Part shown: positions 26,866-34,184 of the stretch, one piece after another
How the letters are laid out: each line of letters starts with the position of its first letter
Numbering within the stretch: position 1 is the stretch's first letter
Assembly: GCF_031157315.1 (NCBI RefSeq)
Contig: NZ_JAVIFU010000041.1
Location: 1 to 64,000 of the forward strand
From: Paenibacillus sp. LHD-38
GTDB taxonomy: Bacteria; Bacillota; Bacilli; Paenibacillales; Paenibacillaceae
Reading direction: 5' to 3'
DNA: 64,000 nt
Made by a program: the position numbers and the translations under genes
The notes under the pieces: model-generated
What the model saw: only the letters and a program-made list of their open reading frames with translations
Told to the model about the DNA's origin: nothing
Databases searched by the model: none

Positions 26866-29130
26866 TCACTTGTCAGACTGCCCTTTTATTCTAAAAGAGC
26901 GACTTAATGAAGCGTCGCTTACATTTCCTGCAGCATCGGTTGCCGTTGCGGTGACGGTATACGTTCCGTTGTTCAATCTTGTTGATTCGACACTGAATGA
27001 ACTGTTCGAGTCAACCGTTGCCGTCAACGTTGTCGAATTTTTTTTCGATCCTGATGAAGTACCTGTCAATGTTATTGTCACGATGCTGCTCGGTTCTGCC
27101 GTCCCACTTATGCTCGGAGTACGCGTGCGAATTACCGCTGACTCTGCCGGAGCTATAATAACTGGTGCTCCTGGCGCTGTAATGTCCTTTTCCTCGTTGA
27201 CCGTTAGACCCGCGTACCGAGTGACAAGAAAAGGAATATCCTCGGCATCATCCAGATCGTAGGTGTAGGGCGGATTGGTAAAAGGCGCCACGCTGTCGTA
27301 GCCATCTGGTGTAACGGCGCCCGTATCCATATTTCCGCTTGTGTTGTCATAAATATTGCCCGTAGCCGTGATGTACGCCGGACGACGGTCGGGGTACATA
27401 AACTGGTGTGGATTTCTCACGTCCCTGAAGTAGTTGTTTTCCACGAGCATCGACGCGAAGACGCCTACGCCAATGGCGTAATTGTTGTCACTGGCTGTGT
27501 AGTAGTTGTTGTAGGCGTGCGCCTGTCCGAACAGGACACGAGGCATCCGCTGATCGACATTGTTTGCGAACCAGTTGTGATGGTACGTAACCTTGTTCTT
27601 GCCTGTGTCGGTATCTTCATGTTCCGCACCTCCACCGTTCAAGCTGACCATACGGTGAGGATTATCCGGATCGGTGTAAAAGAACTTGTTCCATGAAACG
27701 GTGATGTAGTTGGAGCCATGGGTGAGGTCCAATAAGCCGTCACTGGCATCCCAGATGTTCAGGTGATCGAACCAAAGATGATGAGAATTTCTCACAGCGA
27801 TCGCGTCGGCAGGGCCGAAAATGGGCCAGATGCCTTGGAAGTTCAAGTTGCGAATGATGATGTTGCTGCTATCGTCTATGGTGATGCCGCCGCGGATGGT
27901 CGAGTACTTGTTCTCCCCCATTATCGTCTTGTTGCTGCCTATGCTGATAGGCTCAACCCCGGATGTGATTGTTCCGGAAATAACGATGACTCTTGGGACG
28001 TCGTCGCCAGCCAGTTGTTCCAGTTCTTCTAGTGTTGTCACCGTCTGAGCTTCGGCATCGCCGCCGCCTGTCGTCCCGCCCTGTCCTTCAGCCTCTACGG
28101 AGGCCCACCCGTAAAGTTCCATGGAAGGTTCCGTATGGGGCCTTAAACTAATATGAAGCGTCAGGGTTGCCTCATCCCAGGTGACATCCAGGCCCATGGC
28201 TTCGGATATTTCCCGAATAGGAAGCATCATATTACCATCCAGAACAAAAGGACGAACCTCCGGGTTGATTTCCAAACCGTTCACGATCAACTGGATCGAC
28301 TGCTGTTTGAGCTTTGCTTGGCCCGGCATGGAATTAATCAGAACGGCATTCTTTTCCTCATTCCAAACAACATCAGCGCCAAGTTCTTCAGCTATGATAT
28401 TTACAGGTACCATGACTTGGCCGTCCGCTCTAACCTGCGGAACTTCCGACTCCGCCTCTTCTCCATAGACAACAATGGTTACGGGAATCATATCAATGTC
28501 TGGAAGAGGTTCTTCATTTCCGGGGTCTACGGGATCAATAGGAATCGGACCGTCAAGCGACTTGATTTCAATGTAGTTGATCTTAATGTTTTCCGTGACG
28601 GTATCTTTCGGATCGAGGGTCAGTTTGCCATCATTCACATCCACTTCTACAGTTTTGGAAATATAAGTTTGTCCATTCGGTTTTACGTGCTCCCAACGGC
28701 CGTCAACTTGTTTGTTTTCGAAGATGACGGTCTCTTCAGCCAAAAGTACCAATTTTCCTTTGATTTGGTCCGGATATCGAATATCGCCAATGCTGACCGT
28801 CACTTCATACTTACCGTTCGGAACAGCCATTTCCCAAATAATCCCTTGACCAAATTGGTTTAAGGTTGCTAGTTTAAGATCCGGTTCAATTAAGCTGTAA
28901 TCTCTGGCGGCTCCAACAATGCCTGGGGTCCATCCATACGTATAGCCATTCCCGCGGTCGCCGTACTCATCCCCGCGGTCGGGCAGATAACCTTCTGCCG
29001 TTTGAGACCCTTTGGTCTGGAAGTCGATCTTGACGGTGTTGACTTCAGCTGCTGCGCTCGTGGCAAACATGATAATCATTGCAAGAGAGAGTGCCGATAC
29101 GAGAAATGAAATGGTGAGTGACTTCTTCAA
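26866..29130 (-). CDS. Secreted multidomain pectate lyase, family PL1
   Basis: This is a 754-residue extracellular enzyme that cleaves polygalacturonate by beta-elimination. Order: signal peptide (1-27, ending near TSAAAEV); a beta-sandwich carbohydrate-binding domain (about 30-190, RGNGYTYGW); a copper-amine-oxidase-like stalk domain (about 205-330; MVPVNIIAEELGADVVWNEE, MMLPIREISEAMG); the PL1 beta-helix (about 350-620; DHLNIWDASDGLLDLTHGS, with catalytic Arg in QRMPRVLFG); and a bacterial Ig-like domain (about 655-750). TTG 29130 follows AAGGAGGG; the upstream ATG lacks a site and would bury the signal peptide. Stalk domains of this kind can anchor proteins in the wall. It probably starts the pectin breakdown. 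Confidence 0.88.
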   Translation of the reverse strand: MKKSLTISFLVSALSLAMIIMFATSAAAEVNTVKIDFQTKGSQTAEGYLPDRGDEYGDRGNGYTYGWTPGIVGAARDYSLIEPDLKLATLNQFGQGIIWEMAVPNGKYEVTVSIGDIRYPDQIKGKLVLLAEETVIFENKQVDGRWEHVKPNGQTYISKTVEVDVNDGKLTLDPKDTVTENIKINYIEIKSLDGPIPIDPVDPGNEEPLPDIDMIPVTIVVYGEEAESEVPQVRADGQVMVPVNIIAEELGADVVWNEEKNAVLINSMPGQAKLKQQSIQLIVNGLEINPEVRPFVLDGNMMLPIREISEAMGLDVTWDEATLTLHISLRPHTEPSMELYGWASVEAEGQGGTTGGGDAEAQTVTTLEELEQLAGDDVPRVIVISGTITSGVEPISIGSNKTIMGENKYSTIRGGITIDDSSNIIIRNLNFQGIWPIFGPADAIAVRNSHHLWFDHLNIWDASDGLLDLTHGSNYITVSWNKFFYTDPDNPHRMVSLNGGGAEHEDTDTGKNKVTYHHNWFANNVDQRMPRVLFGQAHAYNNYYTASDNNYAIGVGVFASMLVENNYFRDVRNPHQFMYPDRRPAYITATGNIYDNTSGNMDTGAVTPDGYDSVAPFTNPPYTYDLDDAEDIPFLVTRYAGLTVNEEKDITAPGAPVIIAPAESAVIRTRTPSISGTAEPSSIVTITLTGTSSGSKKNSTTLTATVDSNSSFSVESTRLNNGTYTVTATATDAAGNVSDASLSRSFRIKGQSDK

Positions 29131-29173
29131 TAAATACCCTCCTTTTAAAAAATAAGATTGGTGAATTCTTGGT

Positions 29174-30487
29174 TTAATTAGATTTTTCCATTTCCTGATC
29201 AATCACTTGTTGGCCCATTTCTTGTACCTCTCTTAAGAACGTATTTATATCTTTTTGCCCTGTTACAAGTTCATTTACTTTATCATTCATTAAATCAACT
29301 ATATGATCTTCTAATGGATGTAATTGACGCATCGGAGCATTTTCGTTCACATACACTGAACCGAAGTTTTTATCATCGTCTGGATGGTTTTCAAATGCAA
29401 CATCTTTAACCTGCTGTGATTTCAGTGGAGATATCTTCCCTCTTCTTGAGACTTCCATTTGGTATTCTTCAGACGTTAAATATTTTAAGATTTGCATTGC
29501 CGCATCTTTATTTTCAGAAATGGAAGTAATACCGGCATAGTTGGCGTAAGGTTGAGTACCTTTACCTGGAAGATCTTTGAAGACCGGCATCGAAACCATG
29601 TCCCAGTTCAGTGGAATTTGTTGTTCCGAGACCGCAATCCATTCGGTTAAAAATACATACATTGCTGTAACGTTATTTTCTCCTCTAAAGTGATCATGAC
29701 TTGGGAAATTTTCTCTAGCCATTTCCTGCACACCAGAATTTCTACTCAATTCAGTGAAGATATTAAGAATCTTTTTCCAATTATCGTTATCTACCGTCAC
29801 CTTATTCGTTTCCGGATCAACGAAACCCTGAGATAAGGAATTCATGCGGAAGTAGTGCTTCGGAGACATCCAAAGACCCATATACTGGGTTCCGTTTTCA
29901 TTCCGATCCAATTGATGGGCGAGTTCCAACGTTTCCTCCCATGTCATACCATCTCTCGGATATGGAACCCCAAATTTGTCGAATAAATCCCGGTTATAAA
30001 ACAAAACAAGAGAATCGTTAAAAATCGGTAAGCCGTATAATTTGCCATCAAACGTGGCTGATTCAATAAACCCTGGGGCAAATGAATCCAAGTTAATTCC
30101 ATGTTTTTTAGCTAGTTCCGTCATATCATAAGTCAATTTCATCGGTTCGTATGCATTCAAAAATGCACCTGCTCTTGCGAAATAAATATCAAACTTCGTT
30201 TGAGCGGCTACTAGTTGTTCTAATGAAAGTCCTCTATTCGAAATATGGTTAATCGTGTAATTAGGGAACTTTTTCTTTACATAACTTCCTATAACTGCTT
30301 CAAATTCTTCATCAGAAAATATTGTAGAAAATGTGACTTCAGCATTTTCCGGTACCTGAAGTTCTTCTAACGGTTCATTACCGTTGGACGGTGTAACATT
30401 TCCTTCAGTATTACCTGTTGTACAAGCTGCAACTAAACTTGTAATAAAAATTAAAACCAATAGTAGTACCATACTTCTTTTCAACAT
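29174..30487 (-). CDS. Extracellular sugar-binding lipoprotein (family 1 solute-binding protein)
   Basis: This 437-residue ABC-transporter binding protein has a lipoprotein signal (lipobox LVAAC, Cys22) and the typical two-lobe pattern: IFSDEEFEAVIGSYVKKKFP near the N-terminus, VLFYNRDLFDKFGVPYPRDG, and ILKYLTSEEYQMEVSRRGKI near the end. ATG 30487 has AAGGGAGGG. No permease genes adjoin it; it sits directly before the PL1 lyase, so it may deliver PL1 products to a permease pair elsewhere or be an orphan. Codon use is more AT-rich than in the 35-63 kb genes, which suggests a separate origin. Two cre-like sites lie upstream. Confidence 0.88.
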   Translation of the reverse strand: MLKRSMVLLLVLIFITSLVAACTTGNTEGNVTPSNGNEPLEELQVPENAEVTFSTIFSDEEFEAVIGSYVKKKFPNYTINHISNRGLSLEQLVAAQTKFDIYFARAGAFLNAYEPMKLTYDMTELAKKHGINLDSFAPGFIESATFDGKLYGLPIFNDSLVLFYNRDLFDKFGVPYPRDGMTWEETLELAHQLDRNENGTQYMGLWMSPKHYFRMNSLSQGFVDPETNKVTVDNDNWKKILNIFTELSRNSGVQEMARENFPSHDHFRGENNVTAMYVFLTEWIAVSEQQIPLNWDMVSMPVFKDLPGKGTQPYANYAGITSISENKDAAMQILKYLTSEEYQMEVSRRGKISPLKSQQVKDVAFENHPDDDKNFGSVYVNENAPMRQLHPLEDHIVDLMNDKVNELVTGQKDINTFLREVQEMGQQVIDQEMEKSN

Positions 30488-30778
30488 TTCGATGTCCCTC
30501 CCTTAGTGAAGCAGTCACAGTTTGAAATATTTTTTTACAGATAATTCAAGCTTGATGCAAGGTTAAGAACTGAGTAAAACTTAACATTAATTATGTAGCA
30601 AAAATTCCCCCTACGACTAAACGAGGATTAATGTTTCGGATATTCCTATAACTTGCATCCATACCACCTCCTCTCAAAGTATGTTCCGATCTCTTGCTGC
30701 CTTCCATTGGAATAGACCCCGACGTATATCAAGGTGTTTCTGAGCTAGCTTGAGAGCCATAATTTTCTTTTCTTCAAT

Positions 30779-30792
30779 TGTAAGCGCTGTCT
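30779..30792. promoter_or_regulatory. Candidate CcpA cre site
   Basis: TGTAAGCGCTGTCT matches the cre consensus TGWAANCGNTNWCA at 13 of 14 positions. It lies about 290 bp before the start of the solute-binding gene. Carbon catabolite control would suit a sugar-uptake gene. The 575-bp gap 30488-31062 holds no convincing gene. Confidence 0.4.
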
Positions 30793-30902
30793 ATGCTGCT
30801 GAAAAAAAAGGACCCCTTTTCCCATTTCAAATGAATAGCATGAAGTGATTCATGCTGTTGACAACTCTTATTATAAAGACAAATTCGCTGCCTTTCTTAG
30901 GG

Positions 30903-30916
30903 CGAAAGCGCTTTTA
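30903..30916. promoter_or_regulatory. Second, weaker cre-like site
   Basis: CGAAAGCGCTTTTA keeps the AAAGCGCTTT core but matches the 14-base cre consensus at only 12 positions. It is about 110 bp right of the first site, closer to the IS4 remnant. Confidence 0.25.
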
Positions 30917-31062
30917 TATGGGGGAATCTAATGCAATTTTCAAGCGTAAACGGCTTTCGCCGTCCTCTGGCGGTAAAAGCTCGTTTCACGATGAAATAGA
31001 AGTCATTTTATACGATCAAACTTATAAATTCAGGCGTGTTGATTAACCAGTAACAGGAAATC

Positions 31063-31889
31063 TTGAAAAAGACTTTCCCATTTACGAACTTAGAGCAAAC
31101 ATTACTAACCGAAGAAGAAGTGAAGAAAGTCGTGCAAACCATTGGATATCACGACAACGCAAGAACATTCAATGTGTTTACCTTACTTCAATTTTTAACG
31201 AATGCCGCGGCAGGCGAGTGGGAAGGTTATCGGGCCGGTGTAGATAAAGCAGCAGATTGCGGGTTGTCGACTGTCAACTATTCCACCTTCTCCAAGAAAG
31301 CGGCTGACTTTCCTAATGAATTGTTCAAGCGTCAGCGGCCAACATGCCTACAAAAGTCATTGAATCCGTCGCTACCAAACATGACGGGCCGATCGGTGAA
31401 AAGCTTGCCAATCCTGACTTTATCATGGTAGAGGACCGCGCTTACGGGAAGATTGAGCGTTTCGATACCTATGTGCAACAAAGCCAATATTTCGTGATCC
31501 GCATCAAAGAAAACATGACTTTGGTGAGACCACATTCTTTGCAACGCCAAGCCGTAGAAGGCTCCAATGTCACGAGGGACCTCACATGCCGATTGGACAG
31601 CAAACAATGTCGATCCGAAAAACGACATCGTGTTGTGTTTTTTCAAGATGACCATGGCCATGAGATTCGTGTGGTTACGAATTTGCTCCACTTATCGGCT
31701 GAACAAATCGCAGCGATCTATAAAGCGCGTTGGGGCATAGAAGTGTTTTTTCGATGGATTAAACAACATCTGAATGTACCTACCTTATTTGGTACAACAG
31801 AAAATGCAGTATATGGCCAATTATTTGCCGCTTTAATTGCCTTTGTCCTTCTCCAATGGTTGCATAGCTTACAAAATCATCCATCATAA
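31063..31889 (+). pseudogene. IS4-family transposase with internal deletion
   Basis: The first about 86 codons from TTG 31063 give a DDE transposase N-terminal domain (EEVKKVVQTIGYHDNARTF, CGLSTVNYSTFSKKAADFP). A second frame from about 31344 encodes the catalytic part, with PDFIMVEDRAYGK (an acidic residue) and IYKARWGIEVFFRWIKQHLN, the IS4 Y-R-E-K block. The segment carrying the first Asp is deleted between them. Clear terminal inverted repeats were not found. Confidence 0.75.
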
Positions 31890-31916
31890 AGTGCAAATCG
31901 CTAGCGCTCGTTTCAT

Positions 31917-32245
31917 TCACTCGCTTATTTCTTCTGGATAGGCTGTCTTCCGAAATCTCTCGCCCCTCGGGGTAGCGGAAAGAGCCTCTTCCGCCAGTCT
32001 ATGCGCTTCATTGAGCTTGCCTTCAAACACTAATTTTTGTACTTTAGGAAATACTCAAGCGCATCTGGATTGACGCGATTTCTCGGTCCGCTATACCAAA
32101 CGGAGCCCTCATTGAATTGGATCAATTCCTGCTCTACAAAACCGAACACCATGCCGCCCAGCCGTCCGTTCCCTACAGGCAACGCTTCATTCCAGTCTAT
32201 AGCAGGTTCTTCAAAGCTCATCAAAGTTTCGGATAAGAGCTTCAC
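31917..32245 (-). pseudogene. GH95 alpha-L-fucosidase, N-terminal remnant
   Basis: From GTG 32245 (AAAAGGAG site) it reads IDWNEALPVGNGRLGGMVFG, LIQFNEGSVWYSGPRNRVNP, then, after a frameshift near 32040, a piece of the next GH95 segment (VFEGKLNEAHRLAEEALSAT) to TGA 31917. Only about 110 of 750 or more residues remain, and the catalytic barrel is absent. It follows the GH105 gene on the same strand. Its 3' end lies 27 bp from the IS4 remnant, which may have arrived with the deletion. Confidence 0.8.
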
Positions 32246-32281
32246 GCGTTGTTCTCCTTTTTGTTTGACATAACCGAAAGT

Positions 32282-32323
32282 AACAAGAAGCAAGCCCTCT
32301 AATGCAGAAGCTTGCTTCTTGTT
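32282..32323. terminator. Perfect 14-bp hairpin after the GH105 gene
   Basis: AACAAGAAGCAAGC (32282-32295) and its exact inverse (32310-32323) enclose a 14-nt loop. The stem is strong but the T-tract is weak on both strands. It lies nine bases past the GH105 stop codon, so terminator or mRNA-stabiliser roles are both possible. Confidence 0.6.
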
Positions 32324-32331
32324 AAATCACG

Positions 32332-33462
32332 CTATATTCTGTTCATTTCATTCAGAAACTCATATTCCGCACAAGCTTGCAGAAATGCGCCAAGCCCTTT
32401 TTGGTCATTGGTAATGATAGGCTCGCTGATGTAGTAAGCATAGCTGCCGTCGCGCTTGGACAGACCGCCGAGCCCGGCAACCTGACAGGTTTTGTTTAGA
32501 TTGACGAGACCCTCGCGGGTTTCCAGCATAAACTCTTCGATCAGTCCGCGATAGGCTCGATCCAGCGCGTCCCGCCACTCGTTTTCTGGCAAGCAACCGA
32601 TGCGAATACCTCTGGCAATGGCACAGACTACCATACTGGAAGAGGATGCCTCCAAGTAGTTCCCCTTCTTGTGTGTTGCATCCACCACCTGATACCAGAC
32701 ACCTGATTGCGGATCCTGATACGCCCTCAAAGCTGTCAACGTGTCGCTTAAGATTCGTTTCAGCTCATTATAGTCCCTGTGTACGGGCGGTAGCAGCTCC
32801 AGGACATCCGCAAGCGCCATCACAAACCATCCCAGCGACCGTCCCCAGAAGTTCTCGGACAATCCCGTCTTAGGGTCGCACCATGGCTGAACACGCTTCT
32901 CGTCCCAAGCATGGAAGAGCAGTCCAGTCTCAGGATCTTTGGCGTGGCGCTCGCAAATGATGAATTGCCGGGTGACGTCGCTCAGATCGCCGTCTTGCTC
33001 GTAAGTAAGCAAATACTGCAAATAGAACGGCGCTCCCATATATAGACCGTCGAGCCATATCTGATAAGGATAGATCTGTTTGTGCCAAAAGGCGCCTTCG
33101 GAGGTACGGGGATGCCCTCTTAGCTGGTCTCTCAGCAATTGCGCAGCAAGCCAATATTTCTCCTTGCCCGTCTCCTTGTGTAGAACGAACATTAGCTTGC
33201 CGTTGTTCAGATGATCGAGGTTGTATTCATCCTGGCGGTAGCCCCGGACGGAGCCGTCTTCTTGCACAAAAAAGTCCATATTGGATTCAATATACGCCAG
33301 ATAACGCCGATTCCCCGTAACGGTCCACAATCGCTCGAAACCTTTGAGGATGACGCCGTAATCATAAGACCATCTACCTTGGTAGCCTTGGTCTTCGTAA
33401 AGCTTGGGCGTCCGCTTCATGATTGATAGGGCTGTCTTCTCAGCCCAAAGCATTGAATTCAT
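32332..33462 (-). CDS. Unsaturated rhamnogalacturonyl/galacturonyl hydrolase, family GH105
   Basis: This 376-residue (alpha/alpha)6-barrel enzyme resembles YteR/YesR and removes the unsaturated galacturonate left by pectate or rhamnogalacturonan lyases. Asp83 in NLDHLNNGKL and Asp138 in YPYQIWLDGLYMGAPFY correspond to the two conserved acids of the family; FWGRSLGWFVMAL is also typical. No signal peptide is present, so it acts after import. ATG 33462 follows GGAGGGGACAC. The length is normal and the frame intact. It lies between a broken binding-protein gene and a GH95 remnant, making it the only surviving gene of that stretch. Confidence 0.9.
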   Translation of the reverse strand: MNSMLWAEKTALSIMKRTPKLYEDQGYQGRWSYDYGVILKGFERLWTVTGNRRYLAYIESNMDFFVQEDGSVRGYRQDEYNLDHLNNGKLMFVLHKETGKEKYWLAAQLLRDQLRGHPRTSEGAFWHKQIYPYQIWLDGLYMGAPFYLQYLLTYEQDGDLSDVTRQFIICERHAKDPETGLLFHAWDEKRVQPWCDPKTGLSENFWGRSLGWFVMALADVLELLPPVHRDYNELKRILSDTLTALRAYQDPQSGVWYQVVDATHKKGNYLEASSSSMVVCAIARGIRIGCLPENEWRDALDRAYRGLIEEFMLETREGLVNLNKTCQVAGLGGLSKRDGSYAYYISEPIITNDQKGLGAFLQACAEYEFLNEMNRI

Positions 33463-33530
33463 GTGTCCCCTCCGTCATACAGCCGCTCCGTCCCCTATTC
33501 CGGTTCGCGAAGCGGCATATTGTTGTTAAA

Positions 33531-34163
33531 TTATCCGTTGACAGCTTTGTAGGCTTCTTCAAACTCCGCAATCATTTGATCGCCGCCCGCTTTTCTCCAC
33601 GAGCTGACCGCTTGTTTGAACTGATCGAGGTTGATTTGACCGAGTATATATTTGTAAGTGGCGTCAGTAATCAACTTCTGCAGCTCGGAGCCTTACGACG
33701 AAAAGGTTGGTGATTCCAGGCCGACCATCGGATTCAGGACGATAAATGTATTATTTTCCAAAATTGACTCAGCTGCTTTAGCCGTCAGTTCATTATCTTC
33801 ACGAATCTCATACCCGTGATCCTTCGGCCGCGATGCACGCAGCGGCTGGACATCCTGCTGGAACAGATCCGTGTTGGTTAATGTAGCAATTGAGCCATCC
33901 AACGTTTAGTGTACGCCTTCGATGCCGTACGTCATCAATGCATATATTTCATCCGACAAGAGATCGTTGACGAATTGGAGGATACGTTTGAGTTCTGTCT
34001 CGTCCTTGATTTCCGATTTCGGGAAGGCCAGCATGCCGCCAACGCCGTTGGATGTCGTCCAGATTGCCCGGTCGGCTTCATTGCCAGTCGAAGTAATATC
34101 ATGACCATAACGAGTTCCATTTGATCTTGTATGCCCTCTGCCACATATTTGATGACGCATCAA
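33531..34163 (-). pseudogene. Sugar-binding protein (LplA-type), C-terminal part with two stop codons
   Basis: The frame encodes the C-terminal lobe of a large extracellular solute-binding protein: VGGMLAFPKSEIKDETELKR, DEIYALMTYGIEGVH, then a TAA (33906-33908). The same frame continues (SILENNTFIVLNPMVGLESP) to another TAA (33693-33695), then INLDQFKQAVSSWRKAGGD and a final TAA at 33531. Both inner stops are in frame, so point mutations inactivated it, and the N-terminal part is lost near 34160 at the dehydrogenase scar. It preceded GH105 in the ancestral operon. Confidence 0.75.
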
Positions 34164-34184
34164 TATTGTTTCAATAAATCGATC
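34155..34184. repeat. 30-bp scar of the 2-hydroxyacid dehydrogenase gene end
   Basis: This sequence equals 9537-9566 with one mismatch and encodes, on the minus strand, the dehydrogenase's last residues IDLLKQY and stop. It sits about 7 bp from the 602-bp repeat copy B (34192-34793). The dehydrogenase body that lies between the two parts at 9.5-10.5 kb is deleted here. Confidence 0.8.
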
